Origin: Sinomicrobium pectinilyticum
Lineage (GTDB): Bacteria > Bacteroidota > Bacteroidia > Flavobacteriales > Flavobacteriaceae
NCBI RefSeq assembly: GCF_003725735.1
Contig: NZ_RJTM01000094.1
Span: 18,928 to 82,927, forward strand
DNA: 64,000 nucleotides
Direction of reading: 5' to 3'
Shown here: positions 8,840 through 17,259 of the stretch, in pieces
Layout of the letters: each line of letters opens with the position of its first letter
Position numbering within the stretch: the stretch's first letter is position 1
Notes under the pieces: generated by a model
What the model was told of the DNA's origin: nothing
Seen by the model: only the letters and a program-made list of their open reading frames with translations
The model's database searches: none
Program-made: the position numbers and the translations under genes

Positions 8840-10561
8840 ATGAAAGCAATTCACACCATATACTATACTCTCCTTGCCGGGACATTCTTATTGATGTCCT
8901 GCAGCAAGGATTTTCTGGAATACGATCCCAAAGGGCAGGTCCCCGAAGAGGATATTGCCACTGCCGAAAATGCCGAAAACCTGGTCACCACAGCTTATGC
9001 CGGGATTGCCAACGACGAAATGATAGGCCCCCTCACCCATTTATGGGTGTATGGCAGCGTACGTTCGGACGACGCCTATAAAGGTGGTGGTGGAAGGAGC
9101 GATGTCGTTGTAGTGGACCATTACGAACAGTATAACCTTACCCAGGCCGATGATGGCGACCAAATGATACCGCGTACCTGGACTAATTTTTACAAAGCAA
9201 TTTCCCGGGCCAATTTTGCCCTGTCGGTGATCGGGGAACTTTCCGAAGAAGAATTCCCTTTGAAAACCACCAGGATGGCAGAACTGCGCTTTCTCAGGGG
9301 ACATTCCCACTTTATGCTGAAACTGCTTTTCAAGAAGATCCCTTATGTCACGGAAGGACTCAGCGATGAGGAGATACTACAGATTTCCAATGATGTAGAC
9401 AATGAAGAACTCTGGAACAGGATCGCAGAGGATTTTCTCTTTGCTTTTGAAAACCTTCCCGGGACCCGTGAACAGTCGGGCCGTGCAGATAAAAGTGCCG
9501 CTGCCGCCTATATGGCCAAATTAAGGCTCTACCAGGCCTATGAGCAGGACGAAAATCACAATGTAGTGAATATTAATCCCTCACGACTGGAAGAAGTTAT
9601 TACGTATGCAAACGAAGTATCCGGCAGCCTGGAACCGGATTTTGCGAATAACTTTCTCGATGGCCATGACAATGGCCCCGAATCCATATGGGCAGCACAA
9701 TTTTCGGTAAATGACGGAACGGAAGTAGGCAGGGCAAGCTATGTTACCGGGCTGAATTCACCGCACGGAACTTCGTTGTACGGTTGCTGCGGTTTTCACC
9801 TGCCCAGCCAGAACATGGTCAATGCCTTTAAGACCGGTGCGGACGGCCTGCCCCTGCCCGACCATTTCAATGCTTCAGATATGATCGATCCCGAAGATTT
9901 TACCAGTGTCGATCCCCGGCTCGACCATACGATAGGTGTACCCGGACGTCCCTTTAAATACCGCAATACGGTAAACGAAGAGGGCGATATGATTTACCGG
10001 ACAAGCTGGGCCAGGGATCCCGGTGTTTACGGCTTTTTCGGAAATATGAAAGAACAACAGGCTCCCGACTGCTCCTGTTTTGTAAAGGAAGGACCCTTTA
10101 TAGGCACCTCTAAGAACATAGATTTTATACGATATGCCGATGTATTGCTTTTTAAGGCCGAAGCCCTGATACAACTGGGCAGGTACAATGAAGCGCTGCC
10201 TATTATCAACGAGTTACGGGAAAGAGCTGCTGCAAGCACGGCCCGACCTATAGAAGCCGGGGCAAGCAACATATACAACATAGAACCGTATCCCTCATTT
10301 TCTTCCAAAGAAGAAGCCCTGAAAGCCCTCAAATTCGAGAGGAGACTGGAATTTGCCATGGAAGGGCACCGTTTCTTCGACCTGGTCCGCTGGGGAGAAG
10401 CCGCAGCAGTATTAAATGCTTACCTGAATGAAGAAAAAACGAAGCGGGACTTCCTGGCCAATGCCCGTTTCACCGCAGGAAGAGATGAATATTATCCGAT
10501 CCCGCAACGGGAGATCGATTTTACCGGCGGAGGATTGTACAAACAAAATCCGGGGTATTAA
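8840..10561 (+). CDS. SusD/RagB-family glycan-binding lipoprotein (fructan)
   Basis: A 573-residue surface lipoprotein that forms the lid over its SusC partner. It has a lipoprotein signal (TFLLMSC, Cys21), the N-terminal SusD region (AENAENLVTTAYAGI; FYKAISRANFAL), TPR-like helices with AELRFLRGHSHFMLKLLF, and the C-terminal hallmark FIRYADVLLFKAEALIQLG with FERRLEFAMEGHRFFDLVRWG. The end, YKQNPGY, is the standard SusD terminus. Its position after the fructan SusC and before fructokinase assigns the substrate by context. It is intact, with no frameshift seen. Confidence 0.95.
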   Translation: MKAIHTIYYTLLAGTFLLMSCSKDFLEYDPKGQVPEEDIATAENAENLVTTAYAGIANDEMIGPLTHLWVYGSVRSDDAYKGGGGRSDVVVVDHYEQYNLTQADDGDQMIPRTWTNFYKAISRANFALSVIGELSEEEFPLKTTRMAELRFLRGHSHFMLKLLFKKIPYVTEGLSDEEILQISNDVDNEELWNRIAEDFLFAFENLPGTREQSGRADKSAAAAYMAKLRLYQAYEQDENHNVVNINPSRLEEVITYANEVSGSLEPDFANNFLDGHDNGPESIWAAQFSVNDGTEVGRASYVTGLNSPHGTSLYGCCGFHLPSQNMVNAFKTGADGLPLPDHFNASDMIDPEDFTSVDPRLDHTIGVPGRPFKYRNTVNEEGDMIYRTSWARDPGVYGFFGNMKEQQAPDCSCFVKEGPFIGTSKNIDFIRYADVLLFKAEALIQLGRYNEALPIINELRERAAASTARPIEAGASNIYNIEPYPSFSSKEEALKALKFERRLEFAMEGHRFFDLVRWGEAAAVLNAYLNEEKTKRDFLANARFTAGRDEYYPIPQREIDFTGGGLYKQNPGY

Positions 10562-10649
10562 TACAACCGTCACATCGGACGCAGTCGGGGTGTTTTTCAA
10601 GGCCGGAACCTCTCGGCTGCGCTACCGAAGACGTTTTTACTCTGCGGTT

Positions 10650-10727
10650 CTTTGTGAATTCTCTGAGCAACTTTGTGTGATAGCTATTTCACAGAGATAC
10701 ACAGAGGTTTCGCGGAGTTTCACAAAG
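10650..10727. repeat. palindromic repeat, family B
   Basis: CTTTGTGAA (10650-10658) pairs perfectly with TTCACAAAG (10719-10727). Inside, imperfect arms CTTTGTG/CACAGAG flank a central TAGCTA (10681-10686). A relative with the same CTCTGTG/CACAGAG vocabulary lies at 62366-62469. It occupies the 325-base gap between susD and the fructokinase; I see no gene in the rest of the gap. Confidence 0.65.
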
Positions 10728-10886
10728 AGTACTCATTTAATAATTAGCTTAATGTCATCCCTATTTATGCATTTGCTAAAAATGTTAAGTTTCGGAATGA
10801 CTATAAAAACAGGGAGATCGAATTCAGACTTCCCATATTTAATTTTTCGTAATTTGTAACGGCAAACCTGCCTGAAAACCATAAAA

Positions 10887-11786
10887 GTGAATAAAGAAAA
10901 AAAACTCAGGGTAATATCTTACGGTGAAGTGTTGTGGGATTGTTTTCCGGACCACAAAAACATCGGCGGAGCACCGCTTAATGTAGCTATGCGTATGCAG
11001 TCCCTCGGATGCCATGTAAGCATGATAAGCGGCATAGGCCGTGATGACGACGGTAAAGAAATAAAATCATACCTCGAAAAGAACGGGGTCAATACCAAAG
11101 GAATTGCCGAAATAGAAAACCACTCCACCGGCACGGTACAGGTAACCCTCAACGATCGTGGTTCCGCCACATATGAGATAACTTACCCTTCGGCCTGGGA
11201 TAAAATACCATTTACCGATACGGCAGAAAAACTGGTCAATACTTCCGACCTTCTGGTATATGGCAGCCTTGCATGTCGTGACGAGGTAGCTAGGAATACC
11301 TTACATAAATTACTGTCCGGAGACATCCGTAAAGTATTCGATGTCAATTTAAGGAGTCCGCATTATACTATGGACACCTTAAAAGACCTGATGGACAAAG
11401 CCGATTTTATAAAATTCAATGATGACGAACTCTATGAGATCTCGGAAGCATTGGGTTCTCCCTACAAATCCCTGGAGCAGAATATGGAGTATATGGCGGA
11501 AAAAACCAATACACCGTCCGCATGTGTAACCAAAGGCAGGCACGGTGCGGTATTACTTCACCAAGGAAAGTGGTACTATAACAGTGGTTATAACATCAGG
11601 GTAAAAGATACGGTAGGCGCAGGCGATTCTTTTCTTGCCACATTACTTACCCACCTGTTCCATCACAAATCCCATCCGCAGAAAGCCATACATTTTGCAT
11701 GTGCCATGGGTGCATTGGTAGCGGAAAGCGAAGGTGCCAATCCCGTTATAAGCCGGGAAAGGATATCCGCCTTAATGGTAAGGTAG
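10887..11786 (+). CDS. PfkB-family carbohydrate kinase (probable fructokinase)
   Basis: A 299-residue cytoplasmic sugar kinase of the ribokinase/PfkB family that would phosphorylate imported fructose with ATP. It has the N-terminal glycine-rich substrate motif (NIGGAPLNVAMR, about 25-36) and the C-terminal anion-hole signature DTVGAGDSF, whose Asp (about 246) is the catalytic base. The start is a GTG at 10887: the next in-frame ATG falls after the glycine motif, so GTG is needed for a complete fold. It closes the fructan locus and supplies the step after GH32 and the MFS porter. Fructose as substrate is inferred from context, but PfkB proteins beside GH32 genes are usually fructokinases. Confidence 0.88.
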   Translation: MNKEKKLRVISYGEVLWDCFPDHKNIGGAPLNVAMRMQSLGCHVSMISGIGRDDDGKEIKSYLEKNGVNTKGIAEIENHSTGTVQVTLNDRGSATYEITYPSAWDKIPFTDTAEKLVNTSDLLVYGSLACRDEVARNTLHKLLSGDIRKVFDVNLRSPHYTMDTLKDLMDKADFIKFNDDELYEISEALGSPYKSLEQNMEYMAEKTNTPSACVTKGRHGAVLLHQGKWYYNSGYNIRVKDTVGAGDSFLATLLTHLFHHKSHPQKAIHFACAMGALVAESEGANPVISRERISALMVR

Positions 11787-11794
11787 AAATATTT

Positions 11795-12724
11795 TTATCC
11801 GGCTATACTTTCTTTTTCCACAGGTTCATAAGAAGGCATTTTCCTTTCGAAAATGTCTTCTATGCATTTTATTTCATCGGCATAGATCGTCTTTTTACGC
11901 ATAGCGAAGTAAAGCGTATTCTCTATGGGTGTTTTTCCTTCCCAAAGCAATTGGATATTCCCTTTTTCTATCTCATCCATACACAGAAAATCGGGAAGTA
12001 CGGCAAGGCCTTTCGCCCTGCTCAGGCAACGCACGATAGACGTCTTGTTCGGAACAATATAATTACATTTAAAATCGGGATGTTTATTGAAATTCACATT
12101 CCAGAACCTCTGCAGATTTTCCATATCGCCCGTAGTCCCGTACCATGTCTGGCACTTCAGCCACTCTTCCAGGCGGCCGCGTTCTCCTGTAAGCAGTTCT
12201 TCAAAACCGTCCACGTCCGTATCCCTTCCTGCCACAAGTACTATTTTCTCTTTGGAAAAGGCCCGGTAATCTATATTCTTATCCTGACCTTTACGGGAAC
12301 TTATCACCAGGTCGAGTATTCCTTTGTCCAGGTCATTGAGGGCATCCTTGTATTCCACAAACTTGATAATAACATCAAAAGGTAAAGTGGAAATAAACGG
12401 TTCCACAGTATACTGAAAGGTTTCCATACACATGCCTACACTAATGGTAGGTTTATCCTTTTCCGTACTTTTCCGGAAACACTGTTCGGCATCCTCCAGC
12501 TTGGCTATAGCCTCCTTAATATGGTTGTACAATACCTTTCCTCTCTCCGTAGGCACCATTTTTCTCGAAGAACGATCAAATAATTTATACCCCGTATAGG
12601 ATTCCAGCGAACTGAGATGCAGACTTACCCCGGGCTGGGAAGCATAAAGAGCCTGCGCAGCACCGGTAAGGGTGCCTGTTTCATAAATAGCTTTAAAAGT
12701 CCTGTACCACTCCAGATTTACCAT
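11795..12724 (-). CDS. LysR-family transcriptional regulator
   Basis: A LysR regulator of 309 residues with the N-terminal winged HTH (WYRTFKAIYETGTLTGAAQAL, then SQPGVSLHLSSLE) and a C-terminal effector-binding domain. The reading frame extends upstream to a TTG at 12751, but that codon lies inside the divergent -7 box (12749-12756), so the ATG at 12724 (MVNLEWYR) is the better start. It is divergent from the mdaB gene with about 100 bases between them and is convergent with the fructokinase (8-base gap), so it belongs with the redox genes. It probably controls mdaB-MFS-OYE; the inducer is unknown. Confidence 0.9.
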   Translation of the reverse strand: MVNLEWYRTFKAIYETGTLTGAAQALYASQPGVSLHLSSLESYTGYKLFDRSSRKMVPTERGKVLYNHIKEAIAKLEDAEQCFRKSTEKDKPTISVGMCMETFQYTVEPFISTLPFDVIIKFVEYKDALNDLDKGILDLVISSRKGQDKNIDYRAFSKEKIVLVAGRDTDVDGFEELLTGERGRLEEWLKCQTWYGTTGDMENLQRFWNVNFNKHPDFKCNYIVPNKTSIVRCLSRAKGLAVLPDFLCMDEIEKGNIQLLWEGKTPIENTLYFAMRKKTIYADEIKCIEDIFERKMPSYEPVEKESIAG

Positions 12725-12748
12725 ACCATAATTATTATAATTATGATA

Positions 12749-12756
12749 CAAATATA
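12749..12756 (-). promoter_or_regulatory. -7 box of the LysR gene (TATATTTG)
   Basis: Read on the minus strand the sequence is TATATTTG, matching the Bacteroidota TAnnTTTG -7 consensus, 25 bases before the chosen ATG. No clear -33 TTG is visible. Confidence 0.5.
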
Positions 12757-12792
12757 TGATTTATATTATTTTAATAATACATGAAGTAGCCA

Positions 12793-12800
12793 TAATTTTG
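12793..12800 (+). promoter_or_regulatory. -7 box of the mdaB gene (TAATTTTG)
   Basis: TAATTTTG fits TAnnTTTG and lies 25 bases before the mdaB ATG. It is about 37 bp from the divergent LysR box, so one LysR site between them could act on both promoters. Confidence 0.5.
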
Positions 12801-12825
12801 TCCTGTAATCTTAAAAGACATAGCA

Positions 12826-13440
12826 ATGAAAAAGATATTCATTATTAACGGCGGACAAAAATTCGCACAATCACGTGGCCGGTTCAATGAAACCCTGACA
12901 AACATAACCCATGATTTTTTTAAATCCCGGGAAGGATTTGAAGTAAAGACCACCAATATTAACGAGAAGTATATTCCAAAAGAAGAAGCCCGGAAATTTG
13001 CCTGGGCGGATGTGATTATTTATCACATGCCTATCTGGTGGTTTCAGCTTCCCCACAAACTAAAAGAATATGTAGATTATGTTTTTGAAAGAGGAGACAT
13101 CTATAATGGTGACGGCCGGTCTTCTGCCAATCCTGCTATCAACTACGGTACCGGCGGATTGCTCAAAGGAAAAAAATATATGGCTACCACCAGCTGGAAT
13201 GCACCTAAGGAAGCTTTCACCCTTCCGGGGGAATTCTTTCAGCAAAAAAGCGTGGACGAAGGCATTTTATTCGGGTTTCACCGGATGAACGCCTTTATCG
13301 GACTAGAGCCGCTGGAAGGAATCCACTTTCATGATATTGTCAAGAACGGGGATATGGAAAGAGATATCACCACGTATAAGGCCCACCTGGAAAAAGTGTT
13401 TTTTCCCGTGATTTCCGGGTACAAGAGTCTGATCTCATAA
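12826..13440 (+). CDS. mdaB: MdaB-type NAD(P)H quinone oxidoreductase
   Basis: A 204-residue flavodoxin-fold protein close to MdaB (modulator of drug activity B), an FAD-dependent two-electron quinone reductase. It shows the family start KKIFIINGGQKFAQS (FAD phosphate loop), WADVIIYHMPIWWFQLPHKLKEYVD, and YGTGGLLKGKKYMATTSWNAP, matching the length and motif order of enterobacterial MdaB. Such enzymes keep quinols reduced and avoid semiquinone-driven oxidative stress. It is the first gene divergent from LysR and is followed by an MFS exporter and an Old Yellow Enzyme, which fits a quinone or electrophile response. Confidence 0.88.
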   Translation: MKKIFIINGGQKFAQSRGRFNETLTNITHDFFKSREGFEVKTTNINEKYIPKEEARKFAWADVIIYHMPIWWFQLPHKLKEYVDYVFERGDIYNGDGRSSANPAINYGTGGLLKGKKYMATTSWNAPKEAFTLPGEFFQQKSVDEGILFGFHRMNAFIGLEPLEGIHFHDIVKNGDMERDITTYKAHLEKVFFPVISGYKSLIS

Positions 13441-13510
13441 TACCACGTCTAAAATCCATACTATATTATGAAATCGACATGTGACCATTTAGAACTATAA
13501 AAATAAACGC

Positions 13511-14686
13511 ATGAAAAAAAGCTTATTATCCCTGGCACTGGGAGGCCTGGGTATCGGGGTTACCGAATTTACCATTATGGGAATGCTGCCCGATGTATCC
13601 AAAGATCTCGATATTTCCATCCCGGTAGCGGGTTATCTTATTTCGGCCTATGCATTGGGAGTGGTGATCGGAGCGCCACTGTTGGTGGTAAGTATGGACA
13701 GGTTTTCCCCAAAGAAAGCACTGGTGTTGCTCATGGTTCTGTTCACCCTGTTCAACGGATTGTCCATTATTGCTCCGAACTATGAACTTCTCCTGCTATC
13801 CAGGTTCGTATCCGGGCTTCCGCACGGGGCTTTCTTCGGGATAGGATCCGTCATGGCCAGCAGGCTTGCAGACAAAGGCAAAGAGGCACAAGCCGTAGCC
13901 TTCATGTTCTCCGGACTTACCATAGCCAACCTGCTTGGTGTTCCGCTGGGCACCTATATAGGACATCACTTTTCCTGGCGTTATACCTTTCTGCTAATCA
14001 CCTTTATCGGGCTGGTTACCATCCTGGCACTGCGGTTCTGGATGCCTAAGACGGAACCGAGGAAAAATACCGGGAATCCCTGGAAAGACTTTGCCATTTT
14101 CAAAGATGGTAATGTTTGGTTTATGGTGCTTATATTTTCCGTGGCTCCGGGAGCACTTTTCGCATGGATAAGTTATATAGCGCCCTTGATGACGGAAGTA
14201 TCGGGCATTGCCGAGAATCACCTGCCCTACATCATGATCCTCGCAGGATTCGGAATGTTTGTGGGGAACCTGATCGGCGGAAAACTCTCCGATGCCTTTT
14301 CCCCGTCTGCAACCGTTATTACCGTACTGGGGTTCCAGATAATATGCATGGTTCTGATCTATTATACCGCATCCTACTCCTGGGCTTCGCTGGCCATGAC
14401 GTTTCTTACAGGAGTAGCCACCTTTGCCATTGTTCCCCCGCTTACCGTATTATTGCTCAATTCGGTAAAGAGCGAAGCGGAAATGCTGGTGGCCTCCCTG
14501 GGCCCGGCCTGTTTTAATATTGCAAATGCACTGGGAGCGTTCCTCGGTGGCATTCCCATAGATATGGGTTATGGCTATACTTCCCCGGAGTGGGTTGGCG
14601 TTGCCATGGCTGCGGCGGGCATCGCCATTTCACTCTTGTTCCTGAGGCGAAACAAAAAGCTGAAATACGCAGTGGAAAACAAATAA
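13511..14686 (+). CDS. MFS transporter, AraJ/DHA1-type exporter
   Basis: A 391-residue major facilitator with 12 predicted helices, of the DHA1 drug/metabolite exporter group (AraJ/YdhP-like). It has the family N-terminus (LGIGVTEFTIMGMLPDVSKDL), the motif-A-like loop DRFSPKKAL, and the conserved stretch SRFVSGLPHGAFFGIGSVMAS. It sits 70 bases after mdaB and 23 bases before the Old Yellow Enzyme, probably in one transcript. An export role for a quinone or other toxic compound is inferred from these neighbours; the substrate cannot be read from the sequence. Confidence 0.88.
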   Translation: MKKSLLSLALGGLGIGVTEFTIMGMLPDVSKDLDISIPVAGYLISAYALGVVIGAPLLVVSMDRFSPKKALVLLMVLFTLFNGLSIIAPNYELLLLSRFVSGLPHGAFFGIGSVMASRLADKGKEAQAVAFMFSGLTIANLLGVPLGTYIGHHFSWRYTFLLITFIGLVTILALRFWMPKTEPRKNTGNPWKDFAIFKDGNVWFMVLIFSVAPGALFAWISYIAPLMTEVSGIAENHLPYIMILAGFGMFVGNLIGGKLSDAFSPSATVITVLGFQIICMVLIYYTASYSWASLAMTFLTGVATFAIVPPLTVLLLNSVKSEAEMLVASLGPACFNIANALGAFLGGIPIDMGYGYTSPEWVGVAMAAAGIAISLLFLRRNKKLKYAVENK

Positions 14687-14709
14687 TTCGCAAATCTGAA
14701 AATATTACC

Positions 14710-15840
14710 ATGAAATATATAGAACTTTCCCTTTTCAAAGGGCACAGGGTGGGAGAGTATACCACCAAAAACAGGATCGTTATGCCTCCCATGACCAGGT
14801 CCAGGGCGGCAAAAGGTGAAGTGGCTACTGACCTTATGGCCCGATACTACAGCCAGCGGGCATCCGCAGGACTTATTATTTCCGAAGGTACGCAGATCAG
14901 CAAACAGGGACAGGGTTATGCCTGGACTCCCGGAATATATACACCGGAACAGGTGAAAGGCTGGAGAAAGGTTACCGATGCCGTACATGAAGCAGGCGGA
15001 TTGATCTTTGCCCAGTTGTGGCACGTAGGCCGTATTTCCCATACGTCCCTGCAGCCCGATAACGGAGCTCCCGTTTCTTCATCTTCCCTGGTTGCTGAAG
15101 GTGTTAAGGTCTTTATCGATCCCGAAGGCAAAGGCGCTGAAAACGGGATGGGTGAAATGGTACAGCATTCCACGCCAAGGGCGCTTACCACTCCGGAAAT
15201 CCGGGAGGTCATACGGGATTACGCAAAAGCTGCAAAAAATGCCATGGAAGCCGGTTTTGACGGTGTGGAACTTCACGGAGCCAACGGATATCTCATTAAC
15301 CAGTTCATAGACTCACAGGCCAATAACCGGACAGATATATACGGCGGCTCCCTGGAAAACAGGTTGCGCTTCCTGGATGAAACCGTTCAGGCCGTTACTG
15401 CCGCCATAGGGAAAAAGAAGGTAGGAGTGCGCCTTGCTCCCCTTACTACCCTGCAGGGTGCGGTAGATGACAACCCGGAAGAGACCTATACGGCAGCAGC
15501 AAAAATCCTGAATAAAAGGGGGATTGCTTATATACATATAGCGGAGGCTGACTGGGATGATGCTCCTTTAATGCCGGTATCTTTCAAAAAAGCATTGCGC
15601 AAAGTGTTTGCCGGAACCATGATCTATTCCGGCAAATACACCCGGGAAAAAGCCGAAACCGCACTCGCTGAAGGATGGGCGGATATGATCGGCTTCGGAC
15701 GCCCGTTCATTGCCAATCCGGATCTTCCGTATCGCCTGGAGTATAATATACCTTTTACCCAGGGGGACCCTTCTACGTATTTCGGAGGTGGGTCCAAAGG
15801 ATATACGGACTATCCTTCAGCCGGGAAAACCCAGGAATAA
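14710..15840 (+). CDS. Old Yellow Enzyme-family alkene reductase
   Basis: An FMN-dependent NAD(P)H:enone reductase of 376 residues (NemA/OYE type) that reduces electrophilic C=C bonds and can act on nitro compounds. The open frame runs further upstream into the MFS gene, but MKYIELSLFKGHRVGEY at 14710 is the family-typical start. Visible motifs are PPMTRSRA (FMN-binding loop), FAQLWHVGRISH, VELHGANGYLINQF with the His/Asn pair that holds the substrate carbonyl, TDIYGGSLENRLRFL, and GFGRPFIANPDLP near the end. It is in the mdaB-MFS cluster, supporting an electrophile-detoxification role. Confidence 0.93.
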   Translation: MKYIELSLFKGHRVGEYTTKNRIVMPPMTRSRAAKGEVATDLMARYYSQRASAGLIISEGTQISKQGQGYAWTPGIYTPEQVKGWRKVTDAVHEAGGLIFAQLWHVGRISHTSLQPDNGAPVSSSSLVAEGVKVFIDPEGKGAENGMGEMVQHSTPRALTTPEIREVIRDYAKAAKNAMEAGFDGVELHGANGYLINQFIDSQANNRTDIYGGSLENRLRFLDETVQAVTAAIGKKKVGVRLAPLTTLQGAVDDNPEETYTAAAKILNKRGIAYIHIAEADWDDAPLMPVSFKKALRKVFAGTMIYSGKYTREKAETALAEGWADMIGFGRPFIANPDLPYRLEYNIPFTQGDPSTYFGGGSKGYTDYPSAGKTQE

Positions 15841-15866
15841 GTACAAACCTCTTAATTGAAAAAACG

Positions 15867-17162
15867 ATGAAAACATTTTCAAAAAGAAATACTGCAGCAA
15901 GATTTATCGCTTTCTTCCCGATGCTTTTCTCCTTCGTTTCACATGCCCAGGGAACACAAGGGATTGATGCGGAGCGCCTGAAACAAATCGATTCTTTTGT
16001 TCACAGGCATATCGCAGACAAACATATTCCCGGTGCAACGGCACTTATTATCCGAAATGGAGAAGTGGTGTATAACAAGGCTTTCGGCTATGCCGATACG
16101 GAAAGCGGGAAGAGGATGCAGACCGATAACATTTTCCGTATTGCATCTCAAAGCAAGGCTATTACCAGCCTTGCTGTGATGTTACTCTGGGAAGAAGGGA
16201 AGTTTTTGCTGGATGACCCCGTTTCCATGTATATACCGGCTTATGAAAATATGACAGTCCTGAACACTTACAATGAAAAGGATACGACGTACACCACCTC
16301 CCCGGCAGAAAGACAAATTACCATCCGGGACTTGCTGAGGCACACCTCGGGTATTGCCTATCCGGCTGTTTTCAGTGACAAACGGATGTGGGCCATTTAT
16401 GAAAAGGCAGGTATCCCCAGTGGTATCGGGTCTGCCGGTTCTACTATAAAAGAAAAAATGGAACTCCTGGCCAGAGTACCCTTACAACATCAGCCCGGCG
16501 AAGCTTTTACCTATGGTATCAATACCGATCTCCTCGGGTACCTGGTGGAATTATGGAGCGGGCAGACTTTTGACAACTTCCTTCGCAAAAGGGTATTCGA
16601 ACCATTGGGAATGGAGGACACGTATTTTCATATTCCGGAAGAAAAACAATCGCGCCTGGTTACCCTATACGAAAGTACTCCCAAGGGACTGGAAAAGGTA
16701 ACCAGTTCTATTTACGAAGGTGTAAATCCCCTCTTCCCCAATCAGAAAGGAACTTATTTTTCGGGAGGTGCCGGACTCAGCTCCACGACTTCGGACTATG
16801 CCAGGTTCCTTACTCTTTTCCTCAATAAAGGGACCTACAACGGAAAAAGACTGTTAAGCCCCAAAACAGTAGAACTTATGCTTACCAACCAGCTAACCCC
16901 CGAAATGCGTATTTCCCCCTACCCTCCGCAACCGGATGATTTTCAGTTCGGACTGGGATTTGCCCTGGAAACCGAAAAGAACGATTACCTGTCACCCTTT
17001 TCTATCGGTACTTTTAGCTGGGGAGGCGCATTTAATACACATTACTGGGCAGACCCGGAGGAAAATCTTATAGGAATACTTTTTACCCAGGAATACCTGT
17101 CCCCCTATTGGCGTATAGGTGATGAATTTGAAACACTCACTTACCAGGCAATTTCCCGGTAG
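15867..17162 (+). CDS. beta-lactamase-family serine hydrolase (class C fold), exported
   Basis: A 431-residue penicillin-binding-protein-like hydrolase (beta-lactamase superfamily, AmpC/EstB type). A signal peptide (about 1-27, ending SHAQG) sends it to the periplasm. The catalytic S-x-x-K is Ser94-Lys97 in FRIASQSKA, and YGINTD supplies the Tyr-x-Asn triad. FSWGGAFNTHYWADP near the end is the usual third motif region of the esterase-like members. It follows the Old Yellow Enzyme by 26 bases. These proteins are often esterases or peptidases, not true antibiotic-degrading enzymes, and nothing here points to resistance. Confidence 0.88.
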   Translation: MKTFSKRNTAARFIAFFPMLFSFVSHAQGTQGIDAERLKQIDSFVHRHIADKHIPGATALIIRNGEVVYNKAFGYADTESGKRMQTDNIFRIASQSKAITSLAVMLLWEEGKFLLDDPVSMYIPAYENMTVLNTYNEKDTTYTTSPAERQITIRDLLRHTSGIAYPAVFSDKRMWAIYEKAGIPSGIGSAGSTIKEKMELLARVPLQHQPGEAFTYGINTDLLGYLVELWSGQTFDNFLRKRVFEPLGMEDTYFHIPEEKQSRLVTLYESTPKGLEKVTSSIYEGVNPLFPNQKGTYFSGGAGLSSTTSDYARFLTLFLNKGTYNGKRLLSPKTVELMLTNQLTPEMRISPYPPQPDDFQFGLGFALETEKNDYLSPFSIGTFSWGGAFNTHYWADPEENLIGILFTQEYLSPYWRIGDEFETLTYQAISR

Positions 17163-17181
17163 TTCTGATACTCACATAAAA

Positions 17182-17218
17182 CTGCCTTCCCCCACCTTAA
17201 CAGGGCTTCGGAAGGCAG
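17182..17218. terminator. hairpin between convergent genes
   Basis: CTGCCTTCC (17182-17190) and GGAAGGCAG (17210-17218) are perfect 9-bp complements in the 97-base gap between the serine hydrolase (plus) and the GxGYxYP gene (minus). Placement and stem strength suggest a bidirectional terminator, although there is no strong T-run. Confidence 0.6.
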
Positions 17219-17259
17219 CTCAGCATGAAGACTCCGGTTTTAAGGGGCAAACAGGTCCC

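Noticed and set aside
12725..12751. N-terminal extension of the LysR protein from a TTG codon
   Set aside because: The codon falls inside the putative -7 promoter box, and the ATG at 12724 gives the normal family start.
15867..17162. Reading the serine hydrolase as an antibiotic-resistance beta-lactamase
   Set aside because: The SxxK and YxN motifs fit the broad esterase/peptidase group, and the gene is in a redox cluster with no resistance context.
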